Shown here piece by piece: positions 34,624 through 43,819 of a DNA stretch of 64,000 nucleotides. The position numbers and the translations under genes are program-made. The notes beneath the pieces were generated by a model that ran no database searches, was not told the DNA's origin, and saw only the letters and a list, made by a program, of their open reading frames with translations. Source of the DNA: an uncultured Candidatus Saccharibacteria bacterium. Lineage in GTDB: Bacteria > Patescibacteriota > Saccharimonadia > Saccharimonadales > Saccharimonadaceae. How positions within the stretch are numbered: the first letter of the stretch is position 1; each line of letters starts with the position of its first letter. The stretch spans positions 1 to 64,000 of the forward strand of contig CALKQS010000014.1 of assembly GCA_937990725.1 (NCBI GenBank), given 5' to 3'.

Positions 34624-37240
34624 AAATAGAACAGTACTTGGCATTAAGCATATTATCTTACAGTACATCCCTAAGTAGTTTTGCCTCTAGCAGCGAGAGG
34701 CCACCATTGAGGCGCTCATAAAACAGGGAAAAATTGACAATTATCGCCACAGTGATGGATCTATTGCTCTCGAACTTAAACCCCTCTCCTCCCTCGCATC
34801 CTGGCACCTCATCAACACTACAACCACTTCATCTGGTATGTCGGCTATTGCTGTGCAAGATCCAGCTACCAAGGATATTGTCTTTGCCTACCGCGGGACA
34901 GATATTGATAAGAATATCTGGGAGGCGATGAAAGATATTGAGTCGGACCTTGCGATTGCATCGAGTGGGAATGTTTTTGTACAGAATGGGCTGAACCAAT
35001 TCCACGACGCCTACACCTTCTACACCGAGACGATCAAGAAAGTTGGTGGCGGTGCCCATGTAGGCACCAAGAGCTTCACTGGCCATTCACTCGGTGGTGG
35101 ACTAGCGCAGTATATGGCGTATAAAACTGGTGGTGCATATAAGACAGTCACCTTCGACGCGGTAGGGATTGGCCAAGTGCTGAAGAATGTCAACCCGCGG
35201 GACTATGATACCTCAGTAACGGACTACACCAATGAGCACGATATCATTGGTATGTATGGCGTGCAGCTGGGCCGCACAGTGTACATTAAGGATATGAACA
35301 GTGATGAGCTTCGTAAGAAGGACCGTGACTATGTGGCAATATTGCAGTATGTGCAGGGTGCCATTGCTGTGGCGGCACGCAATGGCGAGCATGCCTCAGC
35401 TATGGGATGGATGGCAGCTGCAAGCGTAGCATCGCTCGGGTATGTAGCGAATCGTACTAGCCAAGAGCTCGCTTTCGATGCACATCGCCCAAGTAGTTTA
35501 TTAACTGATGATGGTACGCTAGCAGCCACTGTACCACAGGGAGACTCCATCACGAGTACATTGGCTGGTGCACTTCGTACGACACTGGAAGTATATACCG
35601 GTATTGCCAATGGTGTTTATTTTATCGTTGTTGAGATTCCAAGTGCTACAGCTGAAGAGCTTGTGCGAATAACGCTCTCTGTCGCTGAAGGCGGTAAGAA
35701 GATCATTGTCGATGTAGCGCAGGTGATTCGCGATCAGGTGGATATCTTTACCTCTGGTGTATATGAAACAAGTCGGATTATGGGTGAGCAAGCCGATGCC
35801 TTTGCTCGTGTGCTGATGACACAACTTGCTGTGGCTGCGCAATGGACAACTTCGCTCCATCTCGACATTGCCGTGCTGAGTGCACTGAGCGGTGCAGCTA
35901 GAATAACGCGCGATACACTTGCTGCTATAGTAGAGACGCCTGATGCGATGGCGCGTTGGCTGCAGATGGTCTTTGGTGAGAGCATTCGTGTGGTCGGCAC
36001 ATCAGCGGATGATAGGATTGACGGGTACGATCATGTCCCTGATTATGGCGTGACGAAGCGTGCGGTCTATGTAGAGGGCCGAGAAGGGAATGATTACGTA
36101 ACAGGAACGAATTCTGATGATACATTGATGGGTGATGCAGGGAATGACACTATCATGGGTAAAGGTGGTAATGATATGATTTTTGGCGGCGATGGTGATG
36201 ACTCTCTATATGGTGATGGTGGTAGTGATACAATTTTTGGTGGTGCTGGCGACGACAACCTTAACGGTTCAGAAGGTGATTCTAATAAGCTCTATGGTGG
36301 CGCAGGTGATGATGGAATAAATGGCTCCGGGTTGATTGTTGGTGGCGCAGGTGATGACCGGATCAACTCTCAATTTAGGGACGATACATATATCTATAAC
36401 CGCGGCGATGGCAATGATACGATTAGCGACTTTGGTGGCGTTGACACTGTACGGTTTGGTGCGGGTATCGTGCCAAGCGATGTAACAGCACGCTATGAGA
36501 GTCGCCCGTATGGCACGCCAGGCAATGACTATGATCTTGTCTTAGATATAAAGAGCTCTGGTAGTATTCGCATCAAAGACTATTATGGCTCGAGTGACTG
36601 GACAGGGCGGAACCGTCCTGTACCAGGTCATCGTGTCGAGCGCTTTGTCTTTGCAGATGGCACCGTGTGGGATGAGCAGGCAATTCGCACCATGACACAT
36701 AAATTACAAGGCACAGCTGACGATGATTCTATTGATGCCTTTGATGATGATGGTATCACGGTACATAGTGGGGCTGGTAATGACACTGTGCAGGGCGCCG
36801 GACAAGACACTAATACACTCTATGGCGATGATGGTGACGACAATCTCATTGGTGGTGAGAAAGATGATGTACTGGTTGGTGGGCAGGGTAATGATGTGAT
36901 GTATGGTGCAGGCGGCGACGATACCTATACCTTCAAGCGAGGGGATGGCATTGACACGATAGGTGATAATGGCGGCATTGACACACTGCAGTTTGGCGAA
37001 GGCATTAATCCGCGTGATGTGACTGTTCGACGTATCCATCTTTCATCATATGAGAGTCTCGAGCTTGCTATCACGGGTACAGGTGATAAAATCATTATCC
37101 AAGGATATTTTGGCTCGTACTCATACGACGGACTGCATGAGAGCACAAGCCAGCAGATCGAGAAAGTGGTTTTTGCTGATGGCACGGTATGGACACCGAA
37201 GATGATTGCACAAATGCTCGCAGAGCACACGAGTGAATAG
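34620..37240 (+). CDS. RTX-repeat class 3 lipase (frameshifted near the start)
   Basis: An alpha/beta-hydrolase joined to calcium-binding RTX repeats. The start is ATG 34620 (MKIEQYLALSILSYS). After about 27 codons the frame shifts by one missing base near 34698-34703, and the second frame then runs to 37240; if ATG 34838 is used instead, it encodes 800 residues. TGHSLGGGLAQ (34838-based 81-91) holds the lipase nucleophile Ser84, and DIVFAYRGTD is the strand before it. Residues about 410-510 and 640-715 hold GGxGxD nonapeptides such as GNDTIMGKGGNDMIFGG, each followed by a YxFxRGDGxDTI domain typical of large RTX exoproteins. It is probably a secreted Ca-dependent lipase or phospholipase; no type I exporter genes are adjacent. 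Confidence 0.85.
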
Positions 37241-37440
37241 TGTATAACTTCTGTCTTGGTTCCATATACCCCGTTGTATTAGGTTTATTGCCTTTATACT
37301 AATAGGCTAGATAGTTTGGGCTACTTTCTCAATATTGGTGCTTAGGTAAAATACTAGCTTTCATAACTTCCTAGAGGAAGAATAAGAAGCGAGAAATAAT
37401 AAATGGGCCGATACGAGCGCGTCGCCTCAGCAGAAGTCTC

Positions 37441-37473
37441 TTTAAGCTAGCTTTCATCTCCCTCCTGCACAAT
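37441..37473 (+). promoter_or_regulatory. Direct-repeat activator site and -10 box of the GT2-GT39 gene
   Basis: TTTAAGCTAGCTTTCAT (37441-37457) holds two TTTMA half-sites 11 bases apart, 10 bases before CACAAT (37468-37473). The ATG at 37481 is 7 bases later. The same arrangement stands before the gene at 43820, and the pair flanks an OmpR-type regulator. Confidence 0.6.
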
Positions 37474-37480
37474 ACCATAC

Positions 37481-40291
37481 ATGAAAACAGCAACCATGAC
37501 CCAATCAGCCGCAGTGGTAGAGACGCCTGCTGCGCCGGTGCTGCGTGCGCTTAATCCGCGGACGCTCAGTATCGATATTGTGCTGCCAGTGCTTAATGAG
37601 GTGCATGTTATTGCGCGCTCGGTGAGCACGTTGCACGCGTATTTATCACAACATATGTCTCATCGCTGGCGCATTATCATTGCCGACAATGGCAGCACGG
37701 ACGGCACAGCAGAGGCGGCACGCCAATTGGCGCTGCGTTACTCCGAGGTGCAGCTCATCCAGCTTGCCGAGAAAGGCCGTGGCCGGGCTCTCAAGCAAGC
37801 GTGGCTACAGAGCTCGGCCGATATTCTGGCCTATATGGATATCGACCTCTCTACCAATTTAGACAGCTTCGTGCCAATGATCACCCCACTGATTATGGGT
37901 GAGGCAGCTGTGGCGACGGGCTCGCGCCTAATGAAGCAGTCGCGCACAACCCGCGGCTTCAAGCGCGACACTATCTCGCGCTGTTACAACTGGATTATTC
38001 GCCGGACGATGAAGACAAAATTTGTCGATGCCCAGTGCGGTTTCAAGGCGATTCGGCGCGATGCGGCACGCAAGATTCTGCCTCGCATTAAGGATACTGG
38101 TTGGTTCTTCGACACTGAGCTGCTTGTCAAGGCAGAATACGCTGGCTATACCATCCACGAGGAGCCAGTTGAGTGGGTTGAAGACACCGACTCGCGCGTT
38201 CATATCATCAAGACCGCAACAGATGACCTCAAGGGCCTTTCGCGGGTGCGGCGCGAATATGGCAAGACGGGCTTTGGTGAGCTAGCAGCTGTGGCTGGAC
38301 TTTTGCTACTAACGAGTGTGCTCTACCTCTGGAACTTAACCATCAATGGCATGGCCAATAGCTATTATGCTGCCGCTGCTCAGGCAGCGAGTACCGACTG
38401 GACGGCCTGGCTGTTTGGCAGCCTTGATGCCGCGAACTTTGTTAGTGTCGATAAGCCGCCTATCAGTATGATGATCATGGGGCTGAGTGGTCGGCTCTTT
38501 GGCTTCTCGTCGTGGAGTATGCTCATGCCGCACGCGCTTGCTGGAGTCGCGACAGTCATGCTTGTCTATGCAGCGGTCAGGCGGTGGTATGGTGTCAAGG
38601 CAGGGCTCATCGCTGGTGCGGTGATGGCGCTGACGCCAGCAGCTGCCTTGATGTTTCGCTTTAATAACCCCGATAGTTTCTTGACGCTCTTTTTAGCGGC
38701 CAGCGCTTATACCTTCCTCCGCGCCTTTGAGAATAAGAAACCAGTGCTGTGGCTGAGCCTTGCAGGGCTCTTTACGGGCCTGGCCTTTAATACAAAGATG
38801 CTGCAGGGGTTACTGGTGCTACCAGTGATGGCACTGCTCTATCTAGTGTGCGCCCGGCCAAAGCTCGTGACGCGCCTCTGGCATCTTGGCGTGGCTGGCG
38901 TGGTAACGGCTGTCTCGACCTTTTGGTGGAGCGTGCTTGTGTGGCTTACTCCGGCGGCTCATCGCCCGTGGGTGGGCAGTACCAATGACAATAACATTTG
39001 GAGTTTAATCTTTGGCTACAATGGCTTTGGGCGCTTACTGGGTAGTGGTGGTGGCCCTGGTAAAGCGCTAGGTGGTGGGGCAGCGCAGATGGGCCAAGCG
39101 GCAGCAACCACAACCCAATCTGCCGCGCAGCCAGCTGGCCATACTGCGGCGCAGGCAGCATCCATGACGCCACCAACTGGCGGTGGTATGGGCGGTCACG
39201 GTGGAGGCCCAGGAGGTGTTGGTTTTGGTGGCGAGACAGGGGTGCTGCGTATCTTTAACGAAAGTTTCGGCCCTAATATTGCCTGGTTGCTTGTGGTAGC
39301 CGTGATCGGTGGTGGGCTCGTGCTGTGGCTGCTGCGCCGCGCACCACGGCACAACAAAGAGCGTGTTGGTGTGCTGCTGTGGCTGGGCTGGCTGCTCATT
39401 CATATCATTATCTTTAGTATGACGAGTGGGACGATTCATCCATACTACGTCGTGGCGATGGCACCGAGTGTTGCTGCCCTGGTAGGGATTGGTGTGCCGT
39501 ATCTGTGGCAAGCTTACACACGGCGCACGAAGCTGTCCTGGCTTGTGCCACTGACAATACTGCTTACGACGATTATTGGTGTCATTATGCTTGGCTATAG
39601 CAATACCTGGCCGTGGCTTACCTGGCTTGTCATTATCACTGGTGGAGTAGCGGCTGTGATGACGCTTGTGCCACTAGTAACACTTCCTCGGTGGTATGTG
39701 CGGACGGCTCTTGCTATGGCTGTGCTGGCTGGTATGGCTGCACCAGTAGCCTTTAGCTTGAGCACAATAGCGACAGCGCATAGTGGAAGCATTCCTACAG
39801 CGGGTCCGGGTGCGACGGCAATGAGCGGCACGAATAACGAATCAGCCCAGGCAGAAGCCGCTCTTGTCTCGTACCTTGTGGCGCACCAGCAGAATGCAAC
39901 ATGGCTTGCGGCAGTCAATAGCGCCAATGAGTCGGCACCAATCCAGCTCTCCACAGGCAAGGCGGTGATGGCAGTCGGTGGCTTTAACGGCAGCGATAGC
40001 ACACTCACGCTCGAGCAGTTCAAACAACTGGTACGTCAGGGCAGTGTGCGCTACTACGTAGTGAGTCAGCATGGGCCAGGTGGGCATGGCGGGCAGCAAT
40101 CGACGCAGACAGGAACGAATTCGTCGGCTACATCGACTGTACAATCCTCATCAGCCCAAACGCAAACCACCCATCATCATGGAGGGCCAGGCGGTAACTC
40201 TGCTATCGCTACCTGGGCGGCGAGTGCTGGCATCAAGGTTGACTACGGTGGCACGCAATATACCGTGTACGATCTCTCGCAGGCAGTTTAG
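37481..40291 (+). CDS. GT2 (DPM1-like) - GT39/ArnT-like glycosyltransferase fusion
   Basis: A 936-residue protein. Residues about 25-255 form a GT2 polyprenyl-phosphate sugar synthase: IDIVLPVLNE, IIADNGSTDGT, the DxD-type YMDIDLS (about 119-125), CGFKAIRRDAA. Residues about 265-900 are a PMT/ArnT-like membrane glycosyltransferase with 10 or more helices, ending in an extracytoplasmic domain. A Gly/Ala/Gln-rich insert (about 520-585) interrupts the helices. Bacillus ykcC and ykcB encode the two halves separately. The fusion should load a sugar on a polyprenol carrier and transfer it outside to a protein or glycan. It is likely regulated by the two-component system downstream. Confidence 0.87.
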   Translation: MKTATMTQSAAVVETPAAPVLRALNPRTLSIDIVLPVLNEVHVIARSVSTLHAYLSQHMSHRWRIIIADNGSTDGTAEAARQLALRYSEVQLIQLAEKGRGRALKQAWLQSSADILAYMDIDLSTNLDSFVPMITPLIMGEAAVATGSRLMKQSRTTRGFKRDTISRCYNWIIRRTMKTKFVDAQCGFKAIRRDAARKILPRIKDTGWFFDTELLVKAEYAGYTIHEEPVEWVEDTDSRVHIIKTATDDLKGLSRVRREYGKTGFGELAAVAGLLLLTSVLYLWNLTINGMANSYYAAAAQAASTDWTAWLFGSLDAANFVSVDKPPISMMIMGLSGRLFGFSSWSMLMPHALAGVATVMLVYAAVRRWYGVKAGLIAGAVMALTPAAALMFRFNNPDSFLTLFLAASAYTFLRAFENKKPVLWLSLAGLFTGLAFNTKMLQGLLVLPVMALLYLVCARPKLVTRLWHLGVAGVVTAVSTFWWSVLVWLTPAAHRPWVGSTNDNNIWSLIFGYNGFGRLLGSGGGPGKALGGGAAQMGQAAATTTQSAAQPAGHTAAQAASMTPPTGGGMGGHGGGPGGVGFGGETGVLRIFNESFGPNIAWLLVVAVIGGGLVLWLLRRAPRHNKERVGVLLWLGWLLIHIIIFSMTSGTIHPYYVVAMAPSVAALVGIGVPYLWQAYTRRTKLSWLVPLTILLTTIIGVIMLGYSNTWPWLTWLVIITGGVAAVMTLVPLVTLPRWYVRTALAMAVLAGMAAPVAFSLSTIATAHSGSIPTAGPGATAMSGTNNESAQAEAALVSYLVAHQQNATWLAAVNSANESAPIQLSTGKAVMAVGGFNGSDSTLTLEQFKQLVRQGSVRYYVVSQHGPGGHGGQQSTQTGTNSSATSTVQSSSAQTQTTHHHGGPGGNSAIATWAASAGIKVDYGGTQYTVYDLSQAV

Positions 40292-40308
40292 ACCATATCG
40301 TAACAGAG

Positions 40309-40341
40309 ATAGAGAGCCAGCCTTTGGGTCTGGCTCTCTAT
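40309..40341 (+). terminator. Terminator after the GT2-GT39 gene
   Basis: A perfect 12-bp stem, ATAGAGAGCCAG with CTGGCTCTCTAT around a 9-base loop, followed by a T-rich stretch. It may also serve the convergent Nudix gene. Confidence 0.85.
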
Positions 40342-40370
40342 TATTTCTGTTATCTCAACTAACGCAAAGC

Positions 40371-40871
40371 CTACTTATGGCGCATTGCTAGGCCAGCGCG
40401 AAGCGTCTCATGGTAAAACGGCAGCAGCGGCAAAGCATCGATCTCGGTGAGTGGATACCACGTCGCTGCGCTATTTTCGGCATTAAGTCGAGGTGTTATG
40501 CGCTGCGCACATTCAACGAGCACCGGATACACATACCACTGGCGGCTATGCGCTGCGTCAATCTGCATCAGGGGTTGCTGCGCCACCATGATAGTCGTAT
40601 CTCGCGGGTCAATGCCTAGTTCCTCGGCCAGTTCTTGCCCGGCCAGTACCGTAATGCTCGTATCGGTCCGGTCGATGAAGCCAGAGACGCCATTGAGCAT
40701 ACGCGGTTGCTCCACCTCTTGCTGGCTACGCCGCGCTAGTAAAATCTCATCACCGTAGCATACCACGCAGTTGAAGACAAAGCAGATAGGTTGGCCAGTG
40801 TAGTCGATCCTTCCATCGGGCAGGCGTGGATAGTCTTTGGTTTGGTAGGCAATCATCGCAAGCGGATTCAT
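40371..40871 (-). CDS. Nudix hydrolase
   Basis: A 166-residue protein with a Nudix-like fold (ICFVFNCVVCYGDEILLARR at the start of the domain). The box is diverged: GFIDRTDTSITVLAGQELAE then ELGID lacks the usual first Glu but keeps the ELAEELG helix with its metal-binding acids. Activity is likely but substrate unknown. The ATG is set by a TATACT box exactly 6 bases upstream. Confidence 0.78.
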   Translation of the reverse strand: MNPLAMIAYQTKDYPRLPDGRIDYTGQPICFVFNCVVCYGDEILLARRSQQEVEQPRMLNGVSGFIDRTDTSITVLAGQELAEELGIDPRDTTIMVAQQPLMQIDAAHSRQWYVYPVLVECAQRITPRLNAENSAATWYPLTEIDALPLLPFYHETLRAGLAMRHK

Positions 40872-40877
40872 ATGATT

Positions 40878-40883
40878 AGTATA
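40878..40883 (-). promoter_or_regulatory. -10 box, leaderless start of Nudix gene
   Basis: TATACT on the minus strand, 6 bases before the ATG at 40871. No SD. Confidence 0.6.
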
Positions 40884-41059
40884 GCATAAGAGGAATGAAC
40901 AGGGGTAGAAAACACAGTATGCAAGCTATAATATATTGTGATGTTTCACCTCTAATTCTCTAGGTGCAGCGTAATGAAGTAAAAAATCGAATTTTTAAGA
41001 CTGCCCTAAGCCGCGTCGTGCATACTACAGATACAACCATAAACAAGGAGTACACGACA

Positions 41060-41317
41060 ATGGCACAGCAACCAACTCTCACCACAGACGAAGCGCTTGT
41101 TTTGCAGCAGATCAACGAGCATGGCGAAGATGATGTGATTGGCCTAGAGCAGAGCCTGCGCATGAGCCGCCCAAAGCTAATGGCGCAACTCACCCACCTC
41201 AAGAACAAAGGGCTCATTACGGTCAAGATGACGACTGGCGATTGGTGGATCACTGTTAGTCGCCGCGGCCAACAGATGATGCGCCGCCTATGGCCCGAAG
41301 CAGCACTGGGGTACTAG
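41060..41317 (+). CDS. Small winged-helix DNA-binding protein
   Basis: An 85-residue MarR-like winged helix without dimerisation arms. LVLQQINEHGEDDVIGLEQ, then LRMSRPKLMAQLTHLKNKGL, is the helix-turn-helix and VSRRGQQMMRRL follows the wing. ATG 41060 has AAGGAG 9 bases ahead; the open frame upstream of it is unlikely to be translated. Regulated targets are unknown. Confidence 0.7.
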   Translation: MAQQPTLTTDEALVLQQINEHGEDDVIGLEQSLRMSRPKLMAQLTHLKNKGLITVKMTTGDWWITVSRRGQQMMRRLWPEAALGY

Positions 41318-41509
41318 CTCGCAATACGAAGGATAAGCATCGCCACTATGACGCTAAAAAAGTGAGATAATGTGACTGACACAGCTTATGCAACATGTAA
41401 TGATAAACTTGAACATTCTTGGGAAATATTCATTTTAGCACGCCATCGGGTATCTGAAAAGAGAAATTTAGGGCAGTGCAATAAAGATTTATAATGACGA
41501 ATAACACGG

Positions 41510-41515
41510 TATAAT
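41510..41515 (+). promoter_or_regulatory. -10 box, leaderless start of the response regulator gene
   Basis: TATAAT, then 6 bases and ATG at 41522. The AGGA between them is too close for an SD. Confidence 0.6.
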
Positions 41516-41521
41516 AAGGAT

Positions 41522-42205
41522 ATGAAACTATTAGTCGTTGATGATGAGCGGCGCATTGCCGAGTCGATAAAACAGGGGTTAGAGCAAGAAGGCTACGCCG
41601 TCGATGTCGCCTTTGATGGTGAGGATGGTTACAATGCTGCATGGGCCGATGAGTATGATGCGATTATTCTTGATGTAATGATGCCAGTGATGAATGGCTT
41701 CGAAGTAGTACAGAAGCTTCGCAGCGCGGGTAACCACACACCAGTACTAATGCTCACCGCCAAGGACCAGACGCAGGATATTGTGGCGGGGCTCGACCAT
41801 GGCGCAGACGACTATTTGCCCAAACCTTTCTCCTTCGATGTGCTGGCGGCTCGCGTGCGCGCCTTGCTGCGACGGCCGCAGGAAGCGTTGGGGACGGTGC
41901 TGCGCGTGGCTGATATCGAGCTCGATACGATCAAGCAGACCGTGACGCGAGCTGGCCAGCCTGTCGCGCTCTCGGCCAAAGAATTTGCCATCTTCGAGCA
42001 CCTCCTGCGCAACAAGAATCAAATCCTCAGCAAAAATAACATTATGACTCACGTTTGGGACTTCGATGCCGATATATTGCCAAATAATGTCGAGGTTTTT
42101 ATCAACTACCTCCGGGGTAAGCTCGAGAAGCCATTCCCAAATAGTCGCCCGATTATCGAGACGGTGCGGGGCTTTGGCTACATCATCAAGGACAACCCAG
42201 CATGA
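41522..42205 (+). CDS. OmpR/PhoB-family response regulator
   Basis: A 227-residue regulator. The receiver domain has the acid pair Asp7-Asp8, phosphoacceptor Asp51 in IILDVMMPVMNG and the Lys of LTAKD. Residues about 128-225 form the winged-helix output domain (FAIFEHLLRNKNQILSKNNI, VEVFINYLRGKLEKP). It is paired with the histidine kinase starting 10 bases after its stop. OmpR-type proteins bind direct repeats about 11 bases apart, as found at 37441 and 43760. Confidence 0.96.
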   Translation: MKLLVVDDERRIAESIKQGLEQEGYAVDVAFDGEDGYNAAWADEYDAIILDVMMPVMNGFEVVQKLRSAGNHTPVLMLTAKDQTQDIVAGLDHGADDYLPKPFSFDVLAARVRALLRRPQEALGTVLRVADIELDTIKQTVTRAGQPVALSAKEFAIFEHLLRNKNQILSKNNIMTHVWDFDADILPNNVEVFINYLRGKLEKPFPNSRPIIETVRGFGYIIKDNPA

Positions 42206-42215
42206 GGCAGCGCCA

Positions 42216-43228
42216 ATGAGCTTTCGCGCTACAACACTCCGGCTGGCTGGTACCTATCTTGCGATTATCATGGTAATGAGCCTCGGGTTTAGCCTGGTGT
42301 TTTATCAGACGTCGGCCGCGCAATTGGAGCGGCAGCGCCCACCGAGTGAGGCTGGCAGAGAGCAAGAATTTCATTTTACCGATCATACCGTCAATCGCTT
42401 CCTTGAGCGGCGAGCGACTGAGGCACGGCAAGAGCTGATCGCTCAGCTGGTGCTCGTGAATCTCACGGCGCTGGCAATTGGCAGTGTAGTGAGCTATCTT
42501 CTCGCGGAGCATACTCTGCGGCCGATCCGCGCCAACATGCACGCCCAGACTCAGTTCGTTAGTGATGCAGTCATGAGCTGCGCACGCCGCTGACCGCGCT
42601 GCGTACTGCGAACGAAGTAGCGCTGCGCAACCCCAAGCTCACCTTGGCCGAGGCCCGCACCGTCATAGAAGCGAATGTGACCGATGCGACGCGGCTGCAA
42701 ACGCTAGCCAATACAATGCTTGGTTTGCTTCGGCACGACCGCTCGGTGGTGCAGCTGCAGCCAGTTGCTTTACAAACCGTGGTAAGTGAAGTGATGAACT
42801 TGGTGGTGGCACCTGCCCAAGCGAAGTCGATTGCCATTAACGATACAACGCCACCTTTGATGGTGCGGGCTCATCAGCAGCGTCTTATTCAGCTCCTTAC
42901 CATTTTGCTCGACAATGCCATCAAGTACAGCCCGGAGCATACCACCATTACCATCACCGCTACGAGTACCAATCGCTGGGCTAGGGTGCAGATCATTGAC
43001 CAAGGCATCGGGATGGACGCCGCCACGCAGCGTCGGATATTCCAGCGCTTCTACCGAGCCGACCAAGCTCGCACTGGTGGCCTAGGCCAGGGCTATGGCC
43101 TTGGGCTTGCGATTGCCCAGCAGATCATCACCGAACATGGCGGCAAAATTACTGTCGACAGTACGCCTGGTAGTGGCACGACCTTTACGGTGAGCTTGCG
43201 CCTTGCTGGTAAACAGAGTACGCAGTAG
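42216..43228 (+). pseudogene. Sensor histidine kinase with a -1 frameshift at the H-box
   Basis: Two membrane helices (about residues 9-30 and 70-90) enclose a short sensor loop. The frame reads FVSDA up to 42569 and then goes out of frame, stopping at 42593. Restoring one base gives SHELRTPL, with the phosphorylated His at 42572, and the downstream frame continues with the complete ATPase domain (LDNAIKYS, DQGIGM, FQRFYR, GLGLAIAQQI) to 43228. One lost base, probably from AA in GCAAGT, explains the break. It may be an inactivated kinase or an assembly error; the intact protein would be about 337 residues. Confidence 0.85.
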
Positions 43229-43326
43229 ATAACGTTCTGTAGAAATAAAGGGATGCTTGATAAATAAGCAAAGACGCGTCTCAAACTGGACTTGGACTAG
43301 CTGACAGCAAGAGTATATGGGTTGTA

Positions 43327-43602
43327 TTACTTTTTGAGATCAGCTAAAAATTCTTCGGCAGAGTTAAACGGCTTACTCAAATTATTACCAGTTGCTAGCG
43401 ATGGCTCAATTTCAGTAAGCAGTGCTTCGAGTTGCGGTGTCGTTAGCTCAGGGGTATACGGCTCAATATGGCGAGTTGCAACGATTTGCGTGAGGTAGCT
43501 GTTAATTAACGCGCTCAACGTTAGGCCAGCGCTTTTTGCAACTTCCTGGGCTTGGCGCTTGATATTTTCATCTAATTTTATACGCGTTGTCACCATACTC
43601 AT
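43327..43602 (-). CDS. RelB/DinJ-like antitoxin, orphan
   Basis: A 91-residue protein. TTRIKLDENIKRQAQEVAKS, then AGLTLSALINSYL, is a ribbon-helix-helix DNA-binding domain of the RelB/DinJ type. The C-terminal half is acidic and ends EEFLADLKK, as in toxin-binding tails. No RelE/YafQ-like toxin is adjacent. ATG 43602 is supported by a good promoter 7 bases upstream. Confidence 0.75.
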   Translation of the reverse strand: MSMVTTRIKLDENIKRQAQEVAKSAGLTLSALINSYLTQIVATRHIEPYTPELTTPQLEALLTEIEPSLATGNNLSKPFNSAEEFLADLKK

Positions 43603-43609
43603 ACCACTG

Positions 43610-43638
43610 ATTATGTACGAAGTAATATACTGCGTCAA
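43610..43638 (-). promoter_or_regulatory. Promoter of the orphan antitoxin
   Basis: On the minus strand TTGACG (43638-43633), 17 bases, CATAAT (43615-43610), then 7 bases to ATG at 43602. Leaderless. Confidence 0.65.
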
Positions 43639-43759
43639 GAACAGTGTTCTTTTCTTGTATCCTATTAGATAGCACACTCGAACGAAGCTTATGCAAAAAA
43701 TAGTGTGAACTGAGCACGAGAAAAGCGCGCGGCAATGCGATGGGTCTGCAAGATTTCAC

Positions 43760-43792
43760 TTTAAGCTTCTTTTAACGCCTGCTCCCTATACT
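43760..43792 (+). promoter_or_regulatory. Direct-repeat activator site and -10 box of the small Gly-rich protein gene
   Basis: TTTAAGCTTCTTTTAAC (43760-43776) has two TTTAA half-sites 11 bases apart, 10 bases before TATACT (43787-43792). There is no good -35, as expected for an OmpR-type activated promoter. The layout equals that at 37441. Confidence 0.65.
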
Positions 43793-43819
43793 CGAACCAT
43801 AATAACGAAAGGAGTATGT

